A stretch of 64,000 bases of DNA from the NCBI GenBank assembly GCA_023228025.1, contig JALOCD010000005.1:1-64000 (forward strand), given 5' to 3'. How positions within the stretch are numbered: position 1 is the stretch's first letter; the number at the start of each line of letters is the position of its first letter. Of the stretch, positions 25,950 through 35,431 are shown piece by piece. A model generated the notes under the pieces. That model was not told the DNA's origin. It saw only the letters and a list, made by a program, of their open reading frames with translations, and ran no database searches. This DNA comes from Prolixibacteraceae bacterium (lineage in GTDB: Bacteria > Bacteroidota > Bacteroidia > Bacteroidales > Prolixibacteraceae). A program made the translations under genes and the position numbers.

Positions 25950-28328
25950 CTATTCGATGGCAGGAATGGTAAAGCAGAACCTGCTTCCATGGCCAACTTC
26001 GCTCTCGGCCCAAATTGATCCCAGGTGAATTCTAACAAACTCTTTGCAGAGAATCAGCCCCAGACCTGTTCCCTGTTCGTTTTGTGTGCCGGGCCGACTG
26101 TTACTTTGATCAATCCTGAATAGTTTTGCCAGCTCATTTCCATCCATGCCTATTCCGGTATCATCAACTGTAAATTTTAATTCATTGCCTATCTTCTCAG
26201 TTTTGATTTCAACGATTCCTCCGGGTTGGGTAAATTTGATGGCATTGGAGATTAAATTTCTGAATACACTGGAAATCATCTCTTTGTCTACCTTTGCCAT
26301 GATTGATGGATCAATTTTCTTGGTCAGGAGGATCGATTTTTGCAATGCGGAAATTTTAAGCAATTCAAAAACTTCATGAATAATAGAACTTACATCCATT
26401 GCATGTGGATTGAAATCCATCCGGCCTGATTGAGAGCGGGACCAATCTACCAGGTTCATCAACAGATCGATGGCTTTTTGTGAGGAGTACTGGATGATTT
26501 CGGCATACTCTTCAATATTATCATAATCCTTTTGTTTGATTTGGTCAGCCAAAATATTGCTGAATCCATGGATTCCAGTGAATGGGCTCTTCAAATCGTG
26601 CGCGATGATCGAGAAAAATTTATCTTTTGTCGCATTGAGCTCCCGCAATTGTACTTCACTTTCCTGCAAGGAGCGCAAGGCGTTTTTTTGAATGGTGATG
26701 TCGCGAAAACTCCACACCCGGCCAACACACTCCCCATTGAAGATTTGTGACTGTGAATAGCGTTCTATAGTACGGCCATCTTTAAGTTCAATAAAATCAG
26801 TTGAGGTCTCTTCGAAATTGTTGTACAGTTCAATGACTTTGTTTAAAAATCCATCAGGATCCATTAATTTGTCCAGAACGAAGGAGAGTAGTTCTTCATC
26901 ATTTCCAGATTCAATGATGGGCACAGGAATTCCCCAAAGCTCTACAAACTTCATATTATAGTTGGTGATTTTCCCATTTTTATCTACCACAAGGATTCCG
27001 TCTGCCGTTGACTCCAGGGTCGCAGAAATCAGCGAGTTTGATTTTGCCAGCTCATCTTCAGCTCTTTTTCGTTCAATGACATTGGCAACCTGGCCCCCGA
27101 TAGAATCCAAAAACTGGAGGTGGTGCTCGTTGTAAACATGTTCCTCATTGTAATGTTGGAGCACCAATACTCCAATGGTACGTGAAGATGTTTTCAATGG
27201 AACCCCTATCCAGCTTGGCGACATCGAACCAACCAATTCAACCTCATTGCGTTTGGAAAGTTGCTCGAATAATTCCTTTGGTATCAGCATTGATTTTCCG
27301 GTACGATAAACATAGGCCGTGCAACTTTTTCGCAATGCCTGCGGTTCGATAAATTCATCGTACTGATCAACGATGTATGGAAAATGGAATAGTCCGGTAT
27401 TTTCATCATAGAGGGCAAAGAAGCAATTTTCGGCATACAATACCTTTTTTAATGAGTGATGGATCAACTTCAGTAATTCATGGAGATCTGATGTTTGTAC
27501 GACACCCTGGACTATTTCAAACAAGGTATTCATTTCATTTTCAGTTTCTTTACGTTCAGTTATGTCAATCATAACGCTGACAATACAATCCATTCCACGG
27601 AATTTAATAATCTCTCCTGAGATCACACAAGTAAAAATTTCACCGGTTTTCCGCCTGAACCTGGCTTCTAAATATTCAATTTTGCCTACTCTTCTTAGGG
27701 TTTTGTAGAAATACAGCCGTTCTGGTTTGTCGTCCCATAATTTTAGTTCAAGAATGGTTTTTCCAATGACCTCATCCCTTGAATAACCTGATAAGGTTAT
27801 GTTGTTGTTGGTTTCCAAAATAAGGCCGGAATGCAAAGTTGTGATCATCATAAGCCCCGGACTGTATTGAAAAACCTTGGAAAACATTGCTGCACTTTCG
27901 ATTAGCGCATTTTGCGACACTATTTGCGTTGTTATGTCTACAAAAGTGATTACAATAAATTTTAAATTACCCAGATTATCAAACTCTGGATAGCCATTTA
28001 CTTGTACCCAAACATGATCCTTGAATTTTGGCCTATACACCCCACCAACAATATTTTCGAAGGAATGCAATGTTGAAACGACTTTTGCAACAGGGTACTC
28101 TTCATGAGGTAATTCACTTCCCTCCTTATTTGTAAAGTGCCATTCCGGGTCAATGGCTATCTTCCCTTGAATCTGTTCCAATGATAATCCAAGAATCCGT
28201 GTTGCCTCCTTATTTGCCCATAGGACAGAGGTATTAGGCGAATGAATCACTACCCCGGCATTCACTATGTCTAAAAGTGATTGAATATGGATGTCTCCTA
28301 ATGTATGTGAAACTTTTACTTTGTTCAT
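25950..28328 (-). CDS. PAS-PAS-GAF-PAS sensor histidine kinase
   Basis: 792 residues, no signal peptide or membrane helix, so cytoplasmic. Domains in order: PAS (about 15-130), PAS/PAC (about 140-260, ending DITERKETE), GAF (about 275-420), PAS (about 430-545), HisKA with FFSIIAHDLKSPFTGIHGFS (histidine near 577), and HATPase_c with ISSVFRNLISNAIKF, DDTGIGMDG and GTGLGLILCKEF. It is the last gene of the four-gene minus-strand operon headed by cheR, starting 13 bases after the preceding hybrid kinase. It has no receiver of its own, so it may feed the receivers of the two upstream hybrid kinases. Ligands are unknown. Confidence 0.9.
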   Translation of the reverse strand: MNKVKVSHTLGDIHIQSLLDIVNAGVVIHSPNTSVLWANKEATRILGLSLEQIQGKIAIDPEWHFTNKEGSELPHEEYPVAKVVSTLHSFENIVGGVYRPKFKDHVWVQVNGYPEFDNLGNLKFIVITFVDITTQIVSQNALIESAAMFSKVFQYSPGLMMITTLHSGLILETNNNITLSGYSRDEVIGKTILELKLWDDKPERLYFYKTLRRVGKIEYLEARFRRKTGEIFTCVISGEIIKFRGMDCIVSVMIDITERKETENEMNTLFEIVQGVVQTSDLHELLKLIHHSLKKVLYAENCFFALYDENTGLFHFPYIVDQYDEFIEPQALRKSCTAYVYRTGKSMLIPKELFEQLSKRNEVELVGSMSPSWIGVPLKTSSRTIGVLVLQHYNEEHVYNEHHLQFLDSIGGQVANVIERKRAEDELAKSNSLISATLESTADGILVVDKNGKITNYNMKFVELWGIPVPIIESGNDEELLSFVLDKLMDPDGFLNKVIELYNNFEETSTDFIELKDGRTIERYSQSQIFNGECVGRVWSFRDITIQKNALRSLQESEVQLRELNATKDKFFSIIAHDLKSPFTGIHGFSNILADQIKQKDYDNIEEYAEIIQYSSQKAIDLLMNLVDWSRSQSGRMDFNPHAMDVSSIIHEVFELLKISALQKSILLTKKIDPSIMAKVDKEMISSVFRNLISNAIKFTQPGGIVEIKTEKIGNELKFTVDDTGIGMDGNELAKLFRIDQSNSRPGTQNEQGTGLGLILCKEFVRIHLGSIWAESEVGHGSRFCFTIPAIE

Positions 28329-28341
28329 AAAGCGACTAATC

Positions 28342-31300
28342 TTAACTATATTTTTGAATCACCTCCAAAAGGTTATTTTTTTTGATGGGTTTGGCAATAA
28401 AATCATCACATCCTGCCTGCAATGCCTTTTCCCTGTCTTCAATAGAGGCATAGGCAGTTTGGGCGATAACCGGCATGGCCGGGTATCTCTCTTTTATCTT
28501 AATGGTAGCTTCATAACCACTCATTTCCGGCATTTTTAAGTCCATGAAAATTAAATCGTACGATCGTTTTAGAACCATTTCAATTGCCTCTTTGCCATTG
28601 CAGGCGCGATCAATTCTTTTGACACTGTTTTTGAGCAAAATTTCAAGATAGAGAAAATTAATTTGTTCGTCATCCGCGATTAGGATGGAGAGATCCTTCA
28701 ACTTATGATGTGGCGTAAGAGCTGATTTTTCAATTTCATGCGCCTCTTTTGTCCGAACCATTGGTATGGAGAAATAAAAGCAGGAACCCTTCCCGACCTC
28801 GGATTCTATCCAAAATGTACCGTTCAAAGATCTGACCAGCTCTTTCATGATGCTCAATCCAAGACCGGTGCCTCCAATGGCTTTAGAAATAGCAAGTTCA
28901 GAGCGGTAAAACGATTCAAAAATTTTATCCTGCTCTTGTGGTGGAATACCCATTCCGGTATCCTTTACATAAAATGTCAAATTGTCAGGATTGGTTATAT
29001 ACCCAACTTCTACAAATCCTTCTTCGGTATATTTGATGGCATTGGAGGTCAAATTGATCAGGATTTGCTTGATTTTTTCATGATCAGACATGATTGAAAG
29101 GCGGGGGGTCTCTTGTGGAATTTTCAGGATCAGGTTGATATTCTTTTTCTGGCACTCCGCATTAAACTTATCACCAAGATTGGTGATAAGATCTGATGGT
29201 TCCAAAGGCTGTCGGTTAACCTCGGGTTTTTCGCTTTGCAACCTGGATAGGAGAATCACATTTTCAATCAGTGTCAACAACTGGTTTGAACTGTTCAGGA
29301 TAATCCCGGCATATTCGTCTTTATCTTGGTTATCTGCCTCGGCCATTAAACTGGAAAAGCCCATGATGTGGTTCATTGGTGTTCGGATTTCATGGCTCAT
29401 GTTGTTCAGAAAAGCCGATTTGAGACGGTTGCTCTCCTCGGCCATCTCTTTGGCTGCAATCAATTCGGTCCGGTGTTTCTGCATTTCAGTAATATCCATG
29501 GCAACACCGATTAACGCCAAAGGGTTATTTAGGTCATTTTTAATGACGGATGTTGAAAGAAGGATCGGAAAATGTGTACCATCTTTTTTCTTGTTCATAA
29601 TTTCTCCTCTCCAACCACCGTCCAAAGTCTCCGGCAAAATGTTCCTGATATGTTCAAATGCTATATCTTCCGGCCGTAATATGGCGATATGCTGACCGAT
29701 TAATTCATTCAAGGTATATCCATAGGTATGCAGAAAAGACTTATTAACATAAATAATTTTGTCATCATTGTCGGTTATGGATACACATTCACTGATACTT
29801 TCAAGGGAATAAGCCATCAATCTTAATTTGTTCTCAATCTCCTTTTTTTCTGATATATCTTCAAAGATCTCCAGCATGGCCTTCCTTCCCTGGAACATCA
29901 TTCCAGTGTGACTAATCTGGAATGTTTTTCCGCCCAGTAGCCCTTCGGATTCATACAGTTTGGTAGTTCCCAATTGAATGCCGGCAATCAATGGACAACC
30001 GGGACATTGTGTGCAATCATCGCGGTAAAGTTCCCAGCACTTTTGGTTCACGGCATTCTTACCAAAATGGTTGGAAAAATTTTCATTAACGAAGAGGATG
30101 TTTCCATATTCGTCGACTATATCCATTCCAAATGGGATGGTTTGAATAAGGGATTGGTTCAATTCGTTGGATTGGCTCAGTGACTCTTCAGCTATTTTTC
30201 GTTCGTTAATATCCCTGAAATTGATAACAATGGCATTGATGTCAGGATTTGACAGAAAGTTGCTGAAGGTGCTTTCAATCCATTTGTATTTACCGTCGGC
30301 CATTGCAAAACGATATTGCAAAGTGGGTGTATATGAGGGATTTTCCAATATTTTTAAGAGTTCTCCAATCACCATGGGTAGATCTTCCGGATGGGTAAGA
30401 TCGTCTCCGGATAAAACTCCCATCATATCAGAAGAATACCCAAACATCTTCAAGCCGGCAGGACTGACAAATAGAAATTTACTATCGGCATCGATTAAAG
30501 CCACACCATCGGGAGCCTTCTCGATCAGGGCCCTGTAATGATTCTCAGTTTTTTTAAGCGCCTCTTCGGCATTTTTGCGTTCGGTGATGTCAGTGATGAT
30601 TCCGTACCAAAGTGTGCCCCCATCCTCCATCCTTTCGGGTTTTGCGTCACACATTCGCCAACGAACGCCAATATCCGGCAAAATGACCCTGAATTCACTG
30701 TGGTATAACTCCAGGGTACGTGCAGAGTCCATGATAGAGGAGACTATGTAGTCGTAATCTTCGGGATGTAACCTGCCAAACACAGGAGTAGCATCTTCCC
30801 GTACCTCTTCGGGTGTAACACCATAAATGTCCTTCATCCCGGGACTGGAGTAAGGGAAGCAGGAACGGCCATCGCTGTACATCCTGTATTGGTAAACGAC
30901 ACCCGGCATCTGATCTGTCAGCTTTCGCAACATTTCATGGCTCTTTTCAAGCTCTGCGGTACGTTCCAGAACCAGTTTTTTCAACTTTAGGCTTTCACTT
31001 CGCTTTAACACATTTGCAGCCTTAATTTTCACCATTGTCCTAACCTGGGCAATCAGCTCGGGCTCATCGATAGGTTTTGCGAGAAAGCCTTCAGCACCGA
31101 TTTCAAGCGCTTTGATCCGGCTCTCCCTATCTTTTAAAGCCGTTAAAAAGATGACAGGAATATCTTGTACCTGTTCTTCTTTTTTAAGCCTTGAGCAGAC
31201 TTCAAAACCATCCATGCCAGGCATAACAATGTCTAGCAGAATGACATCCGGATTTTCTGATTTGGCCAGATCGATCCCTTTTTGACCACTTCGGGCCGTC

Positions 31301-31392
31301 AGCACAACAACATCAGAAAATGCATCTTTGAGGATGGCATTTAAACTGATCAGGTTGTCACTGTTGTCATCTATGGCGAGAATTTTAATCAT
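28342..31392 (-). CDS. Hybrid histidine kinase REC-PAS(x4)-HisKA-HATPase-REC
   Basis: 1016 cytoplasmic residues. N-terminal receiver with Asp54 in ILLDIVMPGMDG; four PAS/PAC domains (about 155-285, 285-410, 415-525 and 530-645, linked by ITERKNAEEAL-type helices); HisKA with FLNNMSHEIRTPMNHIMGFS (about 665); HATPase_c with GTGLGLSIMKEL; and a C-terminal receiver with the phospho-acceptor in LIFMDLKMPEMSG. The third PAS holds a cysteine cluster, CWELYRDDCTQCPGCPL (about 450-466), which could bind metal or an Fe-S cluster or respond to redox. Its start overlaps the stop of the upstream hybrid kinase by four bases. There is no DNA-binding output. Confidence 0.92.
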   Translation of the reverse strand: MIKILAIDDNSDNLISLNAILKDAFSDVVVLTARSGQKGIDLAKSENPDVILLDIVMPGMDGFEVCSRLKKEEQVQDIPVIFLTALKDRESRIKALEIGAEGFLAKPIDEPELIAQVRTMVKIKAANVLKRSESLKLKKLVLERTAELEKSHEMLRKLTDQMPGVVYQYRMYSDGRSCFPYSSPGMKDIYGVTPEEVREDATPVFGRLHPEDYDYIVSSIMDSARTLELYHSEFRVILPDIGVRWRMCDAKPERMEDGGTLWYGIITDITERKNAEEALKKTENHYRALIEKAPDGVALIDADSKFLFVSPAGLKMFGYSSDMMGVLSGDDLTHPEDLPMVIGELLKILENPSYTPTLQYRFAMADGKYKWIESTFSNFLSNPDINAIVINFRDINERKIAEESLSQSNELNQSLIQTIPFGMDIVDEYGNILFVNENFSNHFGKNAVNQKCWELYRDDCTQCPGCPLIAGIQLGTTKLYESEGLLGGKTFQISHTGMMFQGRKAMLEIFEDISEKKEIENKLRLMAYSLESISECVSITDNDDKIIYVNKSFLHTYGYTLNELIGQHIAILRPEDIAFEHIRNILPETLDGGWRGEIMNKKKDGTHFPILLSTSVIKNDLNNPLALIGVAMDITEMQKHRTELIAAKEMAEESNRLKSAFLNNMSHEIRTPMNHIMGFSSLMAEADNQDKDEYAGIILNSSNQLLTLIENVILLSRLQSEKPEVNRQPLEPSDLITNLGDKFNAECQKKNINLILKIPQETPRLSIMSDHEKIKQILINLTSNAIKYTEEGFVEVGYITNPDNLTFYVKDTGMGIPPQEQDKIFESFYRSELAISKAIGGTGLGLSIMKELVRSLNGTFWIESEVGKGSCFYFSIPMVRTKEAHEIEKSALTPHHKLKDLSILIADDEQINFLYLEILLKNSVKRIDRACNGKEAIEMVLKRSYDLIFMDLKMPEMSGYEATIKIKERYPAMPVIAQTAYASIEDREKALQAGCDDFIAKPIKKNNLLEVIQKYS

Positions 31393-34379
31393 GTCATGCG
31401 ACTTATTATTCCTAATGCTTTGGTCGTTATCTGGTCAAATATTTGATGATCAATCGGCTTAGAGATATAATCATCAAATCCACATGCGATAAAATGTTCC
31501 CTGTCTCCCTTCATTGCACTTGCTGAAACAGCGATAATTTTAACGGATTCAAGGAATTCAATTTTACGCAATTCTTTTAAGACTTCAATCCCGTTCATTT
31601 CTGGCAAGGCTATGTCCATCAAAATGAGGTTCGGTAGGTTCTCCCTGGCCAATTCGATCCCCTTCAAACCGTCATATGCCTCAATGATTTTGTAACGGCC
31701 ATTCAACAATGCCTTAATTGTAAGCATGTTATCCGGATTGTCCTCGATGACCAAAATGGTCGGATCGCCAGAGATTTGAGGAGAAGAAGCTATTTTTAAT
31801 TTTTTAGGGAGCTGTGGCATTCCAGCAGAAATCATGACGGACAAGGCAGTCAGGAGCTGGGATTTGTTGATATCACCTTTTTGTATCAATTGGTGGACAT
31901 GGTTGTGTTTTAAAAACTTCAATTCCTCTTTGGTGATAAATTTTGCTGTGAGTATAAGAACTGGCAATTTTGAGGTCTCCTCCCTCTCCCTGATTTTTTT
32001 CAACACTTCAAAGCCATCCACTTCGGGCATCATCAAATCCAGGATCATGGCATCGGGAATCTTAAGGGCAATTTGTTCAAGGGCCTCTTTGCCATTTTGG
32101 GCGACAATGATGTTAAACCCTTCTGTGGTAAGCATCTCCTTCATCTGGATGATGGCAGCTTCTGAATCCTCAACGATCAGGATCTGTTTTTTGCCTATAC
32201 TGGCAATATCCCATTTGTGCATAACCGGGACTTTATCTGTCTCATAAATGGTCTCGTATTCACTCTTTTCCTCTTTGAATTGATTGGTTTGCAAAGGCAA
32301 AACCAGCGTAAATTTGGACCCTTTTCCAATTTCACTCTCTACCTTGATATTTCCTCCCAACAAAGCGGCATATTTGTTGGCAATGGCCAGTCCAAGCCCC
32401 GTCCCCCCATGTTTCCTGGAGTTACTGTTATCGGCCTGCTTAAATTCATCGAAAATCTGTGTGAGAAATTCATTGTCAATTCCAATTCCAGTGTCAATTA
32501 CGGCTACGTGAATAAATTGATCATCGGATTTTGTCTCTATGACCACCTTTCCGGAGTCGGTAAATTTGATGGCGTTGGCAATGATATTCTGAAGAATATG
32601 GCGACATTTTCCATAGTCGCTACGGATAGCTGGTAGCGTATCGTCCGCTTCGAAAAGAAGACTGATATTTTTTTGAATGGCCTGTGATTCAATCAAGTCG
32701 ATCACTTCCCGAACCAGCGAATTGATGTTGAAACTGGTAGTTTGAACCTCTTCAAATCCTGCTTCAATTCTTGAAAGGTCCAATATATCATTGATGAGTG
32801 AAAGCAAAAGTTTTCCGTTGCGTTCAATAACACTTAAATAACTGTACTCTTCTGCAGGAATTTTTGTGGCAAGCCTCCTGTTTAAAACGCCACTCAAAGC
32901 GATCACCGAATTGAGTGGTGTTCTTAATTCGTGGCTCATGTTGGAGAGGAAATTTGATTTGAGTTGGTTGCTCTCGTGGAGCTGCTTCTTTTGCATTTCC
33001 AGTTCAGTGTTTTGTTCGAGCAATTCACCGGCTTGCGAAGCCAACTCCTTTTTTTGGGTTTCCAACTCAATGTTCTGGAGTTTTAGATTCTTATCCAATA
33101 TTTGGATTTCCCTGTTGGCGATCATGGCATTCATCCAGGTGGTGATAGGTGTCTGCATATCGGTAACAAGCCGGATTACCTGTTTGTCATATTCTTGCAA
33201 GCTTGAGAGCGAGATCATTGCGACAACCTCTTTTTTGTGGAACAGTGGAATGGTGAGGATCTCTTTGGGGTTGAAGTGACCACTAGCGGCTTTCAGCGAC
33301 AATTTGGATTCAGTTTGTATTTGTTTGATGTGCTCAATTTTTCCGGAAGCCAATGCGATGCCCAATTCCCCTTCAAAGTTTGAGGCTGAAAACCGCTTGA
33401 CTGAAACCGACTCAAGACCGATCGATTCCGATACTTCAAAGTCTGTTTTGGCGTCATTCAATAAATAGATAGCCCCCACCTGCGAATGGGTCAGTTTCAT
33501 CAAAGGCTCAAGTACCTGCTTCATTGGGGCATTGGTTTCAAGCGCTTTCAACATAATGGTGTTGAGCCAGGCAGCATGGTCCTTGAAAGTGAAATCCCTC
33601 TCAATTGTATCCACCAGATGGTTGAATGAAGCTGACAAATCACCAAACTCATTGTTTGACACATAGTGGCTACGAGCCTTCATCTTCCCTTTGCCAAACA
33701 TTTCGGTGGCCTTCATCAGCTCATTTAGGGGTCGGTTTATATTTCTCATCAAGATGGCATTGATAACTAAGGAGAACATAAGGATGATGAGTGTTATGGT
33801 TAAGAGCTGCCAGTCCATGCTTTTTTTTAACTCAACACTGGATGCGAACAACTGATTTCCTTTTTTTAAGGCAAAGTTATCGATGACCTGGATGGATTGA
33901 AGAACCTTTGCGTTTTGCTTATCCAATTCTGATGTGATATTTAACTGAAGCAATTCTTCAGCGGATTTACCTTCCAACTGGCTATTAAAAGATTTGAGGG
34001 TAGATTCAAGAGTGATAAAGTCGATATTAACTGTTTCAATATCTGACTTTGGACCCAAATATTGTGAAAACAATATTGCTATATTTTGTTTTGCTTCAGC
34101 TTCCCAAAGAGCTGATTTCATCAGCGAATTTTGTCTGCTCTTTTCATCATTCTCCAATATGATTTTGGAATATTCAAGACGTATACGGAGTACAGCAGAC
34201 TCCAACTCACTCAATGCGCGCCTGACTTTTAACGGATGTTCATACAAATCATAGGTCTGCTGGGCGATTTTATTGGATTGAAACCATGAAATTCCGCCCA
34301 GGATCAGAATGAACATCAAAATGGTACCGAAACCTATTTTGAGTTGGGCGCCAATTCTTACATTACCAATATTTACCAT
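31389..34379 (-). CDS. Membrane hybrid kinase, 4HB-HAMP-GAF-HisKA-HATPase-REC-REC
   Basis: 996 residues. Membrane helix (about 12-32), a periplasmic four-helix-bundle region (about 33-190) like that of chemoreceptors, a second helix (about 192-212), HAMP (about 213-265), GAF (about 280-420), a coiled coil rich in E/Q/L (about 425-470), HisKA with FLSNMSHELRTPLNSVIALS (about 478), HATPase_c with GTGLGLAIANKYAALLGG, then two receivers with acceptors in MILDLMMPEVDG and LILMDIALPEMNG. It is the second gene after cheR (21-base gap), and its stop overlaps the next kinase gene. The chemoreceptor-like sensor next to a CheR homologue suggests methylation might tune it, but no methylation consensus was identified. 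Confidence 0.92.
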   Translation of the reverse strand: MVNIGNVRIGAQLKIGFGTILMFILILGGISWFQSNKIAQQTYDLYEHPLKVRRALSELESAVLRIRLEYSKIILENDEKSRQNSLMKSALWEAEAKQNIAILFSQYLGPKSDIETVNIDFITLESTLKSFNSQLEGKSAEELLQLNITSELDKQNAKVLQSIQVIDNFALKKGNQLFASSVELKKSMDWQLLTITLIILMFSLVINAILMRNINRPLNELMKATEMFGKGKMKARSHYVSNNEFGDLSASFNHLVDTIERDFTFKDHAAWLNTIMLKALETNAPMKQVLEPLMKLTHSQVGAIYLLNDAKTDFEVSESIGLESVSVKRFSASNFEGELGIALASGKIEHIKQIQTESKLSLKAASGHFNPKEILTIPLFHKKEVVAMISLSSLQEYDKQVIRLVTDMQTPITTWMNAMIANREIQILDKNLKLQNIELETQKKELASQAGELLEQNTELEMQKKQLHESNQLKSNFLSNMSHELRTPLNSVIALSGVLNRRLATKIPAEEYSYLSVIERNGKLLLSLINDILDLSRIEAGFEEVQTTSFNINSLVREVIDLIESQAIQKNISLLFEADDTLPAIRSDYGKCRHILQNIIANAIKFTDSGKVVIETKSDDQFIHVAVIDTGIGIDNEFLTQIFDEFKQADNSNSRKHGGTGLGLAIANKYAALLGGNIKVESEIGKGSKFTLVLPLQTNQFKEEKSEYETIYETDKVPVMHKWDIASIGKKQILIVEDSEAAIIQMKEMLTTEGFNIIVAQNGKEALEQIALKIPDAMILDLMMPEVDGFEVLKKIREREETSKLPVLILTAKFITKEELKFLKHNHVHQLIQKGDINKSQLLTALSVMISAGMPQLPKKLKIASSPQISGDPTILVIEDNPDNMLTIKALLNGRYKIIEAYDGLKGIELARENLPNLILMDIALPEMNGIEVLKELRKIEFLESVKIIAVSASAMKGDREHFIACGFDDYISKPIDHQIFDQITTKALGIISRMT

Positions 34380-34400
34380 AATATTTTAATTGATAATTGT

Positions 34401-35249
34401 TTAATTGTGCAAGTTTCTTTGAAAAATGGACGAATGTTCATATACCTCGCTGAAGCCATTTTTCATTAATATTTCACGTTCAGTTTCACCTGTTACCAGA
34501 AATGCATCTGTGGACATATTCTTTCTTAATTTGTCAAGGATGCGTTTGCGGAAAGCAGGTGCATAATAAAACAGTAAATTACTGCAAATTACCAAATCAA
34601 AATTGCCATAAATACTTGGCGCTGGTGATGCTGGTTGTTCTTCCAACAGGTCAAAAAATGAGAAGTCGATCAGCTTTTTGATGGAGGGTAAGATCGAATA
34701 GTTCTCATTATTTTGAACGAAATAGCATTGGATTCGTTTCAATGAAACTTTTTGCAGAGAGGAGGGCTTGAAAATACCAAGCCTTGCTTTCTCCAGTTCT
34801 TCCATATTGTTGTCGGTGGCAAAAATGCGATAACCAATTTTTTCTGCCGACTCCTGGTTCATTTCATCCAATAAAATAGCCACGCTATAAGCCTCCTGCC
34901 CTGATGCACAGGCAGCCGACCAAATCCTTAGCTCAGTTTTGGCCCCTTTTCTTTTTTTGTACTTCAATTGGGGTAAAACAAATTGCTCGAGATAGGCGAA
35001 TGTAAGTGGATTGCGAAAAAATTCGCTGTATGAAATGTGCAGGGAATCAATCAAATGAGTAACTTCCTCCCTGCTTTGTTTGAGGAGTTCCAGATAATTG
35101 ACAGATGCAATATTGTTGCAGGCCATCAATCTTCTGCCAACTGATTTATCGACAAAAGAAGGATCAAATCCCCTGATATCTAATTGATAGGATACCAATA
35201 GCAACTCCATAATTTCATCGACGCAGTTCTTCATTGAATTGTTTTTCAT
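34401..35249 (-). CDS. CheR-type protein-glutamate methyltransferase
   Basis: 282 residues. An N-terminal helical CheR domain (about 5-75, with SVGRRLM and ISYSEFFRNPLTFAYLEQ) and a SAM-binding domain with IWSAACASGQEAYSVAILL, then FDLVICSNLLFYY, the CheR post-SAM motif. It methylates glutamates of chemoreceptors in classical systems. Here it heads an operon of three sensor/hybrid kinases with no CheA, CheB, CheW or receptor gene in the window, so its target is unclear. The chemoreceptor-like sensor of the next gene is a candidate. A second in-frame ATG at 35234 is also possible as start. Confidence 0.88.
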   Translation of the reverse strand: MKNNSMKNCVDEIMELLLVSYQLDIRGFDPSFVDKSVGRRLMACNNIASVNYLELLKQSREEVTHLIDSLHISYSEFFRNPLTFAYLEQFVLPQLKYKKRKGAKTELRIWSAACASGQEAYSVAILLDEMNQESAEKIGYRIFATDNNMEELEKARLGIFKPSSLQKVSLKRIQCYFVQNNENYSILPSIKKLIDFSFFDLLEEQPASPAPSIYGNFDLVICSNLLFYYAPAFRKRILDKLRKNMSTDAFLVTGETEREILMKNGFSEVYEHSSIFQRNLHN

Positions 35250-35399
35250 CGCCGAGATAACGCTCCGTTTGGTTGAAAAAGAACTTTATATGTTTATCTG
35301 GTTTCAGGTAAACAATAATTGGGGAAGAAAGTTCAGAAAAAATATATTTGTATATGTTAAATTACTGAAATACCGTTAAAGTTAATAATTTTAAAAGGA

Positions 35400-35407
35400 T
35401 ATCTTTG
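35400..35407 (+). promoter_or_regulatory. -7 box for the ABC-F gene
   Basis: TATCTTTG fits TAnnTTTG. Transcription would start near 35414, so the TTG at 35405 cannot be the start and the ATG at 35432 is chosen. A second match, TATATTTG, lies at 35343-35350. Confidence 0.5.
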
Positions 35408-35431
35408 CGCCTTCCCAAAATTTGGAAGAAT

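Noticed and set aside
26532..28539. Small plus-strand ORFs across the minus-strand kinase operon
   Set aside because: All are antisense to intact PAS, GAF and kinase domains and lack any supporting signal.
29090..29695. 201-codon plus-strand ORF
   Set aside because: Antisense shadow of the hybrid kinase. No family features.
35405..35431. TTG start for the ABC-F gene
   Set aside because: It overlaps the -7 box TATCTTTG. The ATG at 35432 begins with the conserved MISVDGLTVEF.
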